64,000 bases of DNA from CATQHQ01 sp965243805 (lineage in GTDB: Bacteria > Gemmatimonadota > Gemmatimonadetes > Longimicrobiales > Gaopeijiaceae). The position numbers were made by a program, and so were the translations under genes. This document shows, piece by piece, positions 8,502 to 17,307 of this stretch. Each line of letters starts with the position of its first letter. The first letter of the stretch is position 1. Below the pieces are notes generated by a model. The model ran no database searches, had not been told where the DNA came from, and was given only the letters and a program-made list of their open reading frames with translations. The DNA is taken from contig OZ251577.1 in assembly GCA_965243805.1 (NCBI GenBank), positions 1,116,001 to 1,180,000 on the forward strand, written 5' to 3'.

Positions 8502-9833
8502 ATGGACGTCTTCATCGGCGCTGCGCTGATCGCCGGCGCGCTGGCAGCGGCATGGCGAATCGCGTCCGCAACCCGCGACCCGATCCATCCCCTGGCCGTG
8601 TTCGCCGCCGCTTGGATCGGGGTGTTCGGCTTTGCCCATTTTCGCCTTTCCAAGACGTACGACGAGCCCTACTACGCCGACCCCTTCGAGCTCCAGACGT
8701 ACGTGGTGGTCTTCCTGGCACTGGCATCCTTCGTCTGCGGCTACGTCCTCGCCACGAGACGCTTGGCGGTGCCGGACCCCAACGCCACTCGCTCGGGGCT
8801 CCGTCGACTGGCGGAAGCGCCGGCCTTGCCTTGGGCCACGCTGGCGGTCTTTGCAGTAGCAACGCTCACGACGTGGTGGTTCGTTCGCGTCGCCGGCGGG
8901 ATTCCACTCTTCTCGCCCGCCGTCAACACCCTTCGCCGGACCTTTCAGCTTCCCTACTTGGGCTACTTCTACAACCTGCACATCCTGGCCGCGACGCTCT
9001 GCGTGGCACTGGTCATGAAGTCGGGCTCGGCGGCGTTCCGGCTCTTCTGGTTCGCGCTGGCGGCGGCCTCCGTAGTGATGCTCATGTTCGGCGGCGTGCG
9101 GGTCGCGGCGCTGGCCGCCATCGCGTGGGCCGGCGTCTACGTGGCGTACGCAGCCTCCCTGCGGCGACGACGGGCCGCCACGCTCTTGGCCGTACTGGGA
9201 CTTGCGGTCTTCGTCGTGGTGGAAGCCGCCCGCCGCCGCGAGTTCCAGGAGAACCCAGAGATCCAGAACCCCAGAGTCGACACGGGCGCCCTCGCCACCG
9301 CCTGGGCTCACACGGGCGCAAGCTTCAAGAACCTCCAGCTCACCGTTGAACAGGACACTCCGCTCACGATGGGCCTGAACAGCTTCGACCTGCTGCGAAC
9401 CCTCATCCCCGAGACGCGCAACGTGGGCGACGAACTCAGCCACCTCTACGGGACGCACAACACGCCCACCTTCCTGGGGTTTCTCTACTTCGACTTCGGC
9501 CTTGCCGGAGCACTCCTCATGCCCGGCCTGTACGGTGCGCTAGTGGCCGTCGCCTACAACCGCTTCCTCGCCAAAGGCAACCTCTTCTGGCTGGTCGTCT
9601 ACATCGACTTCTTCCTGGCCGTGCTGCTGTCGTTTCGCACCCACCGCTTCTTGGGGAACAACCTGATCTTCTTCGCCGGCACCGCCTACGCCATCCAGCT
9701 GGTGTTGGAGAGCCGCCGAACCGCCGGCCGCGGTGCCGCCGGCCATGGAGCCCTCAGCCGCCCAGTCACCGCCAGCCGCCGAGCCGCCGGCCTCCTACCC
9801 CAGGAACCGCTCCGCCCAGGCCTCGAACGCTAG
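8502..9833 (+). CDS. O-antigen polymerase-like membrane protein (Wzy type)
   Basis: A 443-residue protein with about ten hydrophobic segments, beginning in the first 20 residues and ending near residue 390. The layout, a large periplasmic-type loop (about residues 250-310) and the segment FLGFLYFDFGLAGALLMPGLYG before the last helices, fits oligosaccharide repeat-unit polymerases, which join undecaprenyl-linked repeat units in the inner membrane. Wzy proteins have very little sequence identity, so the call depends on topology and context: flippase, initiating transferase and Wza/BY-kinase all lie in the same locus. The last 39 bases overlap the convergent second amidotransferase gene, and the C-terminal tail is Ala/Arg-rich. 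Confidence 0.65.
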   Translation: MDVFIGAALIAGALAAAWRIASATRDPIHPLAVFAAAWIGVFGFAHFRLSKTYDEPYYADPFELQTYVVVFLALASFVCGYVLATRRLAVPDPNATRSGLRRLAEAPALPWATLAVFAVATLTTWWFVRVAGGIPLFSPAVNTLRRTFQLPYLGYFYNLHILAATLCVALVMKSGSAAFRLFWFALAAASVVMLMFGGVRVAALAAIAWAGVYVAYAASLRRRRAATLLAVLGLAVFVVVEAARRREFQENPEIQNPRVDTGALATAWAHTGASFKNLQLTVEQDTPLTMGLNSFDLLRTLIPETRNVGDELSHLYGTHNTPTFLGFLYFDFGLAGALLMPGLYGALVAVAYNRFLAKGNLFWLVVYIDFFLAVLLSFRTHRFLGNNLIFFAGTAYAIQLVLESRRTAGRGAAGHGALSRPVTASRRAAGLLPQEPLRPGLER

Positions 9834-11726
9834 AAGCTGCCAGATCGGATACGACAGCTCCTCGCGCCCTGCCGCGTGGCGCTCCAGCAGGCTCTGCACC
9901 GCCTCCGGCTTGAAGAACCCCCGGCGGCGCACTCGGGCGGGCGCCAGCAGGTCCCCCAGCATCTCCCTCAGCTCGCCCCGCAGCCAAACGTCCACCGGCG
10001 CTCCGAAGCCGGCCTTGGGCTGGCGCAGCACCTCCGGCCCCACGGCGTCGCGCATCGCCTCGCGCAACACGCGCTTCGTCGTGCCGCCGGCCAGCTTCAA
10101 TCGAGGCGCCACCGACGCCGCCACCCACTCCACCAGCTCTCGGTCCAGGAACGGAACCCGCACCTCCACCGACGCGGCCATGCTGGTCCGGTCGCTGTAA
10201 AGCAGGTTCAGGCTGGGCATGAACGTGACCATGTCCACGTAGAGCATCTGGTGGAGGAAGTCGGCGTCCCGGACCCGAGCGAAGGCACCCAGGTGAGCAC
10301 CCCTCACGTCGCCGTCGCCTGCCCAGACCGCCTCCCGCAAGTCGTCCGCCATGAGGGCCGCTGCCTCGCCTTCGTCCAGGCGCATACCGTCCGCCAGGAA
10401 CCGGTCCACGGGAGGCAGCGACGCGCTGCGGGCCATCTTCTTGGCCAAGCGCACCGCCGGCGCCAAGCGCGTACCGGTCATCAGTGGAAAGCGGGCCGCC
10501 AGCGGCTCCAACACGCGAGAGCGCACGACTCTCGGCACCCACCGCTGGTACTTCAGCGCCAGATCGTGGGCCCGGTACTTCCGGTACCCGGCGAAGAGCT
10601 CGTCTCCCCCCATCCCCGAGAGCAGCACCGTCACCTCCTCCGACGCGGCCCTGCTCACCAGGTAGGCGGCCAGGACCGCCGGGTCGGCCACCGGGTCGTC
10701 CAGATGCCAAGCCAGGCGCGGCAACAGATCCGCCACGTCGGCCTCCAGGGGGAGAGTACTGTGCACGCACCCAAGCCGCTCCGCCGTCCGTCGCGCCACC
10801 TCGGGATCGTCGGCGCCGTACGCGCCCCGCGCCCGCCCACGCGGCAACGCCACAGTGAACGTCCTGACCGGCTCCGCGCTCGTCTTCGCCATCGCCGCGA
10901 CGACGCTGCTCGAGTCGAGTCCAGCGCTGAGAAACGCTCCCACGGGCACGTCGGCCAGCATCTGGCCAGCCACCGCCGCCTCCAAGCGCGCCCGCAGCTC
11001 GGCCGCCACATCCTCCGCCGGCCGGCTTGGCAGCGGCTCCGATGCCGGCGGGAAGCGGACGTCCCACCAGCGGACGTACACAGGATCGCCTCCCCTGTAC
11101 AAGCAGTAGTGCGCCGCCGGCAGCTTTTCGACGCCCCGGAAGATCGACCCCGGCTCCGGCACCCAAAGGAACGCCATGTATCGGGCTAGCGCGCCAGGGT
11201 CCACCTCGGCGTTGATCTCGGGCAGCTCCAGCAGTGCCTTCGCCTCCGAAGCAAACGCCAGCCCGCCGGGCAGCTGCGCCACGTAGAGCGGCTTGATCCC
11301 GAAGTGGTCCCTGGCCAGGAAGAGGACATGCTCCCGCGCGTCCCAAACCGCCATTGCGAACATCCCGTTGAAGCGCTGCAAGCACTGGGCGCCCCACTCC
11401 CGGTACGCCGCCAGCACCACTTCCGTGTCCCCCCTGGAGCGGAAGACGTGCCCCTTCGCCATCAGTTCCTTCCGCAACGCCGGGAAGTTGTACACTTCAC
11501 CGTTGTATGCAATCGTGAACCGCCCGTCGTCGGTGGACAGGGGCATCTCCGCGGCGCTCCCCAGGTCCTGCACCGCCAGCCGCGTGCTCGCCAGCCCGGT
11601 CCAGCCCATCGGCCCCTCGAAGGTTCGGGCCCCCTCGCCGTCGGGACCCCGGTGCCGAAGAACCGAGATCATGCGATCGAGTCCGTCAGCGCCGGGCCGC
11701 CCCACGAAGCCCGCTATGCCGCACAT
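9795..11726 (-). CDS. asnB: Asparagine synthetase-type glutamine amidotransferase (second copy)
   Basis: A 643-residue class II amidotransferase/asparagine synthetase. The start at 11726 puts Cys2 at the N-terminus (MCGIAGFVG). RHRGPDGEG and YNGEVYNFP mark the glutaminase domain, and DVPVGAFLSAGLDSSSVVA marks the ATP loop near residue 267, with Ala replacing the usual second Gly of SGGLDSS. LSGMGGDELFAGY is the usual synthetase motif. It is transcribed opposite to the neighbouring glycosyltransferase from a roughly 70-bp shared upstream region. With the first copy it suggests amidated acidic sugars in the exported glycan (inference). It differs clearly from the first copy, so the two are not a recent duplication. 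Confidence 0.85.
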   Translation of the reverse strand: MCGIAGFVGRPGADGLDRMISVLRHRGPDGEGARTFEGPMGWTGLASTRLAVQDLGSAAEMPLSTDDGRFTIAYNGEVYNFPALRKELMAKGHVFRSRGDTEVVLAAYREWGAQCLQRFNGMFAMAVWDAREHVLFLARDHFGIKPLYVAQLPGGLAFASEAKALLELPEINAEVDPGALARYMAFLWVPEPGSIFRGVEKLPAAHYCLYRGGDPVYVRWWDVRFPPASEPLPSRPAEDVAAELRARLEAAVAGQMLADVPVGAFLSAGLDSSSVVAAMAKTSAEPVRTFTVALPRGRARGAYGADDPEVARRTAERLGCVHSTLPLEADVADLLPRLAWHLDDPVADPAVLAAYLVSRAASEEVTVLLSGMGGDELFAGYRKYRAHDLALKYQRWVPRVVRSRVLEPLAARFPLMTGTRLAPAVRLAKKMARSASLPPVDRFLADGMRLDEGEAAALMADDLREAVWAGDGDVRGAHLGAFARVRDADFLHQMLYVDMVTFMPSLNLLYSDRTSMAASVEVRVPFLDRELVEWVAASVAPRLKLAGGTTKRVLREAMRDAVGPEVLRQPKAGFGAPVDVWLRGELREMLGDLLAPARVRRRGFFKPEAVQSLLERHAAGREELSYPIWQLLAFEAWAERFLG

Positions 11727-11761
11727 GGCCCGCCCCTCGTCGCCCCCCGCCCACCCCCGGC

Positions 11762-11790
11762 TTGAACCCCCCGGCACCCGGACGTAGCTT
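11762..11790 (+). promoter_or_regulatory. Candidate promoter TTGAAC-17-TAGCTT, nearly leaderless
   Basis: The -35-like TTGAAC (11762-11767) and -10-like TAGCTT (11785-11790) are 17 bp apart. The -10 ends seven bases before the glycosyltransferase ATG at 11798, so the transcript would be leaderless or nearly so; no Shine-Dalgarno is visible there. The TANNTT form recurs at four other places in the window. Confidence 0.45.
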
Positions 11791-11797
11791 CCCGAAC

Positions 11798-12901
11798 ATG
11801 CCGACCAAGCCTTCGCTGCTGGTGATCGCCGCCGGCACCCGACAGGCTGCGGGAACGCGCCATCGTCTGTGGAACTACCGCGACGCTCTGGAGCAGGACT
11901 TCTTCCCCCTCCGCTGGGTCGAGTACGGAGGGCCGGAGGGATGGTCGCCCGCCGCCGCCCGCAAGCGCGTGTCGTGCCTGTTTCGGGCGTGGAAGGGCGC
12001 ACGCGCGTCGGACGTGGTGCTGATCCAAAAGCTGCTCTTTCCCGGCGCCGTGGTGAACGCTTGGAAGTCGTCGGGCACGCGCATCGTCTACGACTTCGAC
12101 GACGCGCTCTACGCTCGGGCGCACAGCGACGAAGCCCCGTCCGCCGCCGCATCCCGACGCCGTCGGCTGCGTGCCACCCTCGGCCTGGCGGACCAGGTGA
12201 TCGTGGGGTCCGAGCCCCTGAAGCGCTACGCCGTCCAGCAGAACTCCAACGTCGCCGTGATCTACCCCAGCCTGGACGCCCGCCGCTTCCGAGACTTCCC
12301 CCGGCGCAAGCGCGCATCCTCCGACGACCCCTTCCGGGTCGGGTGGATCGGCCACGGCCGCAACTTGCGCTACCTCGCCCCGCTCGCCGGCGTGCTGGCG
12401 TCCCTGGCGGAGGAGCTTCCTGGCTTCGAGTTCGTGGTGTGCAGCAACGAACGACCTCTGCTCGATCCCCTCCCGCCGAGCCGGATCGCCTTCCTCCCCT
12501 GGTCCGAGGAGAACGAGCTTCGCGCACTCGCCTCCATGGACGCCGCCGTGTCTCCCATGGCCAGCGACGCCTGGAGCCAGGGCCGAGGGGGGCGCGTGTC
12601 GGTGCTGAACTGCATGGCGGCGGCGCTGCCCGTGGCGTTGCAGAAGGGCGGGGGCGTGGAGGACTTGGCCCGGGACGGCGAAAGCGTCCTCTTCGCCGAC
12701 TCGCCCGCCGGGTTTCGCGACCACCTGCTCAGGCTCGCCGCCGACCCGCCCTACGCGAGACGGGTTGGAGCCGCCGCGCGCTCCATAGTCGAAGAGCGGA
12801 TTTGGAGCCACGTGCAGTACCCTCGCCTCCGCGCCGCGATCTGTCCTTGCCCCCCGCCGCGGTCGCCGGCAGCTCGTCCCAGTCGGGCGTCCCGTTCGTA
12901 G
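11798..12901 (+). CDS. Glycosyltransferase, GT4-like (GT-B fold)
   Basis: A 367-residue cytoplasmic glycosyltransferase. Features include YDFDDALYA near residue 100, often seen in GT4 enzymes of exopolysaccharide loci; WIGHGRNLRYL near residue 183; and the donor-site region near residues 255-285 (SMDAAVSPMASDAW then LNCMAAALPVA). ATG at 11798 is preferred over an upstream TTG because it begins the first core strand (SLLVIAAG). The last 20 or so residues are encoded by a tandem repeat shared with the end of the convergent kinase gene and are probably not part of the fold. Sugar specificity is unknown. Confidence 0.75.
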   Translation: MPTKPSLLVIAAGTRQAAGTRHRLWNYRDALEQDFFPLRWVEYGGPEGWSPAAARKRVSCLFRAWKGARASDVVLIQKLLFPGAVVNAWKSSGTRIVYDFDDALYARAHSDEAPSAAASRRRRLRATLGLADQVIVGSEPLKRYAVQQNSNVAVIYPSLDARRFRDFPRRKRASSDDPFRVGWIGHGRNLRYLAPLAGVLASLAEELPGFEFVVCSNERPLLDPLPPSRIAFLPWSEENELRALASMDAAVSPMASDAWSQGRGGRVSVLNCMAAALPVALQKGGGVEDLARDGESVLFADSPAGFRDHLLRLAADPPYARRVGAAARSIVEERIWSHVQYPRLRAAICPCPPPRSPAARPSRASRS

Positions 12902-12935
12902 TCGGGCGTCCGCCAGGAGTCAGGCGTCCGCCGTC
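12881..12935. repeat. Three-copy 18-19 bp tandem repeat across two convergent stop codons
   Basis: Units begin at 12881, 12900 and 12918, each with AGTC(G/A)GGCGTCC. The stop of the glycosyltransferase (12899-12901) and the stop of the convergent BY-kinase (12920-12922, minus strand) both fall inside the array, so the array sets the C-termini of both proteins. Confidence 0.85.
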
Positions 12936-15394
12936 TTGTAGTACTGCCGGTAGTAGCCGTAGTCGCCGGCCCCGTAGTACCGGCCCCGTCCGCTCCCGTC
13001 GGCGTCGTTCAGCACCACGCCGCAGAGGGGAGCGCCCACGGCTTCCAGCTGACCACGGGCAAACTCGAAGGCGCCTTGGAGGGTGACGCCCGCCCGAGCT
13101 ACCAGGACGACGCCGTCGGCCAACGTCCCCAGCACGGCAGCGTCGGTCACCAAGTTGAGGGGCGGCGAATCGAAGAGGACGACCTTGTACCGCCCCCGCA
13201 GGCTCTCCACCAGCGACGCCATGTGCTCGGAGCCCAGCAGCTCCGAAGGGTTGGGAGGCAACGTGCCCGTGGGCAGGTAGTGGAGCCGCGCGCCCTCCCC
13301 GTCCTCCCCCATTTCCACCTCCCGAACAGCGTCCTCGAACCCCACGTCGCCCTTCAGCACATTGGTCAGCCCCGGCTCCGAGCGTCGGTCGAATATCTTG
13401 TGGATCACTCCCCGCCGAAGGTCCGCATCCACCAGCAGCACGTCGGCGTCCTGCTGCACGAGGGTCGTGGCCAAGTTGGCTGCGCAGGTGGACTTCCCCT
13501 CGGAAGGACCGGGACTGGTCACCAGCACGGCCTGGAGCGGGCGGTCCACGTTCAGGAAGGTGACGTTCGTCCGGAACGCCCGGTACGCCTCCGCCGCCGG
13601 CGAGCCTCGGAGCGCCGCGTCTCCTGCAACCAGCGGCCGGTCCGCGCCCTTCCCAGCCGCTCCCTCCCTGCGACCGTTCGACTTGGCACCGGCGATGCGC
13701 GGGATCACAGCCAGCACCGGCGCACGGGTCAGCTGGGCCAGGTCCTGCCGCGAGCGGATCCGGTCGTCCATCTGGTCTCGGGCCGCCGCCAGCCCCGTGC
13801 CCGCCACGAACCCGAAGAAGAGCGCCAACGCCAGCCCGCGCACCTTTCGCGGGCGGATGGGGCGGCGCGGCTCGATCGCCGGATCGACGATGCGCACGTC
13901 TCCGGAGCGCACCGCTTGGGCCACCCGCGCCTGCTGCAAGCGAGTCTGGAGCGTGACGTAGATGTCGGAGAGGTTCTCCACCTGCCGCTCCAAGCGCCCC
14001 AGCTGCACCGTGTTGGCGGGGATGCGCTCCAGCTGCTGGCCGAACTGGACGAGCTGCTCGTCGGCCGAGCTGATCTGCGCCTCCAAGTTGTCCCGGTAGT
14101 TCACCGCCAACTGGTAGAGCTCGCCCTCCAGCTGGCGCACCTGGGCGTCCATCGCCACCACCTCCGGGTGGACCGGGGTGCGCAGCTCCAGCTGGGCCGT
14201 CCGATCCGTCTCGATGCGGTTCAGCTCCGAGAGGAGCGCCGTGACGGCTTGGTTCTCCAGGAAGGTCGCGAACGCGGCGAGCCCCCGGTACGGCGACCGC
14301 TCCCTGGTTCCGCGACTGGCGACGGCACCCTGCGACTCGATCGCCGCCAGCACCGCCGTCAGCGACGTCAGCTCGCCCTCGAGCCGGCGCTTCTCGGCCT
14401 GGGCGTCGGCCCGGAGCCGCACCTGCGCCGCGCCCTCCGCCGCCAAGTCCACGACCTGGGCGCCCTGCTGGAACTCGAGCCGGGCCTGCTCGGCCTTCTG
14501 CAAGCTGTCGCCGTGCTCCCGTATCTGCCGCTCCAGGAAGGCCACGGTGGAGTCGGCCTCCAATCGCTTGGCTTGGTTGCGACGCTCCAAGTACGCCGAC
14601 GCCAGCAGGTTGGGGACTTCCGCCACCAACCCCCGGTCCGTCCCCCGGTACGCAACCGACATGACCGACGCCTCTCGGGCGGGCCGCACCACCGACACGT
14701 CCTGCACCAAGCTCTCGACGGCCTCGCGGAACTCCATCGTGCGGATGCGGAACGTCTCCGGAAGCTCGCCCGCCGCCAGCACGATGCGCGCGCCGTTGAA
14801 CACCAGCGCCTCTCCCGGACCGATCCGCCCGATCTCCCGGCCCTCCGAGTCGACGATCCCGTACCGCTCGCCCGTGCCTCCCTCCTCGCGACGAAAGTCG
14901 TACTGCTCCGCCGTCGTCGTGCGGCTCGCGCTGGCCTCGGCGAACACGTCCTCGCGCCCCAAGCTGGACGGCTTCACGAAGACGACCTGAAGCGCCAGCG
15001 AGTCAACCGCGGCCTCCACCAAGCTCCGCGCGCCCAGCAGCGCCATCTCGGTCTCCACGTCGCCCGCCCGAAGGATTTCGGCGATGAAGGCGAACTCCTG
15101 GGTGACGGGCCGGCTGGCGTCCACGTGAATGGTGGCTGCGGCCTCGTAGACGGGCCGAACGGTCCACACGTACCACGCGGTGGCGCCGCCGAAAAGCGCG
15201 GTGGACGCCAGGACGATCCGCAAGTTGCGCCGGAGGAGGTGGACCAAATCCCGGAAGGGAGACTCTGCCGGCGCCGCAGCCGCCAACAGCCCCTCGCCGT
15301 TTCGGCCTTCCCGCGCCGCATCGTCTCGGCCGCTCCGCACCGAACCGCTCCGCCCTGTGCCGCTCCGCACTGTGCCGCTAGTTGTTGTTCGCAC
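12920..15394 (-). CDS. Wzz/BY-kinase: polysaccharide copolymerase fused to bacterial tyrosine kinase
   Basis: An 824-residue inner-membrane protein. A Wzz chain-length domain begins near residue 45, with membrane helices near residues 57-80 and 517-538 flanking a long periplasmic coiled coil (about 280-470). The cytoplasmic BY-kinase domain has Walker A SPGPSEGKST near residue 630, Walker A' VLLVDADLRR and Walker B VVLFDSPP. The tail is tyrosine-rich (YYGAGDYGYYRQYYKTADA), as expected for autophosphorylation. It controls chain length and export together with the Wza-type protein encoded just upstream, whose stop codon it overlaps by 17 bp. The GTG start at 15394 has no clear Shine-Dalgarno, and the first 25 residues (SGTVRSGTGRSGSVRSGR) come from a 15-bp repeat, so the true start could be slightly later. 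Confidence 0.9.
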   Translation of the reverse strand: MRTTTSGTVRSGTGRSGSVRSGRDDAAREGRNGEGLLAAAAPAESPFRDLVHLLRRNLRIVLASTALFGGATAWYVWTVRPVYEAAATIHVDASRPVTQEFAFIAEILRAGDVETEMALLGARSLVEAAVDSLALQVVFVKPSSLGREDVFAEASASRTTTAEQYDFRREEGGTGERYGIVDSEGREIGRIGPGEALVFNGARIVLAAGELPETFRIRTMEFREAVESLVQDVSVVRPAREASVMSVAYRGTDRGLVAEVPNLLASAYLERRNQAKRLEADSTVAFLERQIREHGDSLQKAEQARLEFQQGAQVVDLAAEGAAQVRLRADAQAEKRRLEGELTSLTAVLAAIESQGAVASRGTRERSPYRGLAAFATFLENQAVTALLSELNRIETDRTAQLELRTPVHPEVVAMDAQVRQLEGELYQLAVNYRDNLEAQISSADEQLVQFGQQLERIPANTVQLGRLERQVENLSDIYVTLQTRLQQARVAQAVRSGDVRIVDPAIEPRRPIRPRKVRGLALALFFGFVAGTGLAAARDQMDDRIRSRQDLAQLTRAPVLAVIPRIAGAKSNGRREGAAGKGADRPLVAGDAALRGSPAAEAYRAFRTNVTFLNVDRPLQAVLVTSPGPSEGKSTCAANLATTLVQQDADVLLVDADLRRGVIHKIFDRRSEPGLTNVLKGDVGFEDAVREVEMGEDGEGARLHYLPTGTLPPNPSELLGSEHMASLVESLRGRYKVVLFDSPPLNLVTDAAVLGTLADGVVLVARAGVTLQGAFEFARGQLEAVGAPLCGVVLNDADGSGRGRYYGAGDYGYYRQYYKTADA
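15330..15379 (-). repeat. 15-bp tandem repeat at the wza/BY-kinase junction
   Basis: Three 15-bp units (15330, 15345, 15360) plus five bases of a fourth encode the Arg-Ser-Gly repeats at the kinase N-terminus and run into the stop codon of the upstream export gene. Confidence 0.85.
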
Positions 15395-16028
15395 TAATAG
15401 CGATCAGGGCGACGTTGCTGATGATCGACACGATCCCCACCACCGACGGGAAGTTGCGCGACAGCCAGCTGCGCTGCCCCACCGAGACTCGATCCCCGGA
15501 GCGGATGCCGGCTTGGCCCACCACGGTGGCACCGTTCAGGTCGAGCTCGAAGCGCTGGCCGTCCCTGAACAGCGCGATCTTCTCCGCGTCGGCGTCCACG
15601 TTGAGCCCGCCCGACTGGGCGATGAGGTCGGCAATGCTGACGGTGGCGTCCACCGTGTACAGCCCAGGAACCCGCACTTCGCCCGACACGGTGATCCGCC
15701 GCAGGAGCTTCACGTTGATCGACGGGTTGTTCAGGAACCTGGCATACGCCGCCGTCAGGTCGTCCCGCAGGTCTTGGGCCGACACGCCCATAACGTTGCG
15801 CGCGCCCACCAGGGGAAGCACGACGGTGCCCGATTCGTCCACCGCGAACTGGCCGGAGAGGGTTTCTTCACGCCATATCTGCACGTCCACCACGTCGCCG
15901 GGCAGCAGTGCTCCGCCCGAATCGCCGGTCGGGCCGCCGTCACTCCCGTCGGTCGCCTGGGCTGCGGCAGGGCGAGGCGCCCACAGTGCGGCCAGCAAGA
16001 GAGATGCGGCGACGAATCGCGTCTTCAA
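15378..16028 (-). CDS. Outer-membrane polysaccharide export protein (Wza type)
   Basis: A 216-residue secreted protein with a signal peptide (MKTRFVAASLLLAALW, cleavage near PAAAQA). It is followed by the polysaccharide export domain (VVDVQIWREETLSGQFAVDESG) and one SLBB-like domain (GEVRVPGLYTVDATVSIADLI). A C-terminal hydrophobic segment (VVGIVSIISNVALIAIS) resembles a membrane anchor. I chose TTG at 16028 because it begins the signal peptide as MKTRF and has AGAGGA five bases upstream; GTG at 16031 is the alternative. It forms an operon with the BY-kinase. Wza proteins make the outer-membrane channel for group-1-type polysaccharide; this one is short, like those of many non-proteobacterial loci. 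Confidence 0.85.
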   Translation of the reverse strand: MKTRFVAASLLLAALWAPRPAAAQATDGSDGGPTGDSGGALLPGDVVDVQIWREETLSGQFAVDESGTVVLPLVGARNVMGVSAQDLRDDLTAAYARFLNNPSINVKLLRRITVSGEVRVPGLYTVDATVSIADLIAQSGGLNVDADAEKIALFRDGQRFELDLNGATVVGQAGIRSGDRVSVGQRSWLSRNFPSVVGIVSIISNVALIAISANNN

Positions 16029-16105
16029 CACAGTCCTCTGTCCAAGGGGGGACGGAGATGGGCCGAGAGCCGCCTTCGCGTCCGGCAAGTCCCATAGAGT
16101 ATAGT

Positions 16106-16145
16106 AGATTGCCAATGAGACTTCTAGATTGCCAATGAGACTTCT
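16106..16145 (+). repeat. Perfect 20-bp tandem duplication carrying a start codon
   Basis: Two identical 20-bp units (16106-16125 and 16126-16145) each contain an ATG (16115 and 16135). The first copy reads into a stop after six further codons; only the second is in frame with the downstream glycosyltransferase. The surrounding 40 bases are unusually AT-rich and lie between divergent genes, so they may also hold promoters. Confidence 0.95.
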
Positions 16146-17307
16146 CGTCAACCTCTTGCCGCTTCCGCCCGGCGGAGGCGGAGCGCAAAACGCGGCCAAC
16201 TTCTGGCGGGCGGTCGCCACGTGGGGCGGAGACGACCAGTGGCTGTGCGTGTCCCGTTCCGGGCTGGGGATTCAGGAGCTCACGACCCGCCCCTGGCAGG
16301 ACGCAACGACCGCGGACCCGCGAGGAATGGCCCATCGCCTGGCACTGGAGAACCGCTGGCTGCCCCGGCTGGCCAAGGAGTGGAACGCCGACGTGGTCTT
16401 CACCTTGGCGGGCGCGGGCCCCCTCCGCAGCCCAGTGCCCACCGTCGTGGGTTGGCACGATCCGACTGCGGCCTACCCCGAATCGCCGATGTGGGACCAG
16501 ATTCGGCCGGCTCGGCGGCTGCAGGACCGGGCCCGACTGCGGTACGCCTCCCTGGCGGTGCGACGCGCGCAAAGGGTGTGCGTTCAGACGCGGACGATGG
16601 CTCGTCGGCTCTCGGCCCAGTGGCGGATCGAACCCAGCAGCTTCGCGATCGTCCCCAACGGCCCCTCGGCCTTCCTCGCCGACGAGGAGCCCGCTCCCGC
16701 GACGGATCGGCCCCGGCAGCCATGGCGGGTACTGGTGATCGGCGTTCCCAAGCCCTTGAAGAACTTTGCTGTCGTTCCCGAGACCGGCGTCCGCCTCCAC
16801 GAGCTGGGTGCCGGCCCGGGACGCTTCGCAATGACGATCGCGTCGGACCGGGAGCCGTGGCTCGATTCGTTCCGCAACGCCCTTCGCCGCTGGGGAGAAG
16901 CCGTCCCCATCGAGCGGGTGGGCCAAGTGCCCCACTCGCAGCTCGGCGCCCTCTACCGCAGCGCCGACGCCGTCTTCCTGCCGTCGCTGCTCGAGTCCTT
17001 CTCCGCTTCCTACGTGGAGGCGATGCACTTCGGAGTGCCTCTGGTGACCAGCGGCTACGACTTCGCCAGGGAAGTGTGCGGCCCCGCAGCCGAGTACGTA
17101 GACCCCCTCGACCCGTCGGACTGTGCCCGAGGAGTGGCCCGCGTCCTAGCCGATCCGGCTCGGCGTCGAGCCCTTCGCCAAGCCGGCTTCGAGCGCCTCC
17201 GCCGCTTCCCCACCTGGAAGGAGCGCTTTCGCCTCTACCGAGAGGCGTGCGCCCAAGCCGCCGGCTCGGAGCCTCCCGTGCACCCCAGCCAGCGGCCCGC
17301 CCCATGA
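16135..17307 (+). CDS. Glycosyltransferase family 4 protein
   Basis: A 390-residue GT-B-fold transferase. The N-terminal PGGGGAQNAANF loop (about residues 11-22) is the usual GT4 acceptor-side glycine loop. The C-terminal half has VLVIGVPKPLKN and a donor-site motif ADAVFLPSLLESFSASYVEAM with its conserved glutamates near residue 290. The start is the ATG in the second copy of the 20-bp duplication. It is divergent from the wza/BY-kinase operon and overlaps the next gene by four bases (ATGA), showing translational coupling to the acyltransferase. The acceptor and sugar are unknown. Confidence 0.85.
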   Translation: MRLLVNLLPLPPGGGGAQNAANFWRAVATWGGDDQWLCVSRSGLGIQELTTRPWQDATTADPRGMAHRLALENRWLPRLAKEWNADVVFTLAGAGPLRSPVPTVVGWHDPTAAYPESPMWDQIRPARRLQDRARLRYASLAVRRAQRVCVQTRTMARRLSAQWRIEPSSFAIVPNGPSAFLADEEPAPATDRPRQPWRVLVIGVPKPLKNFAVVPETGVRLHELGAGPGRFAMTIASDREPWLDSFRNALRRWGEAVPIERVGQVPHSQLGALYRSADAVFLPSLLESFSASYVEAMHFGVPLVTSGYDFAREVCGPAAEYVDPLDPSDCARGVARVLADPARRRALRQAGFERLRRFPTWKERFRLYREACAQAAGSEPPVHPSQRPAP

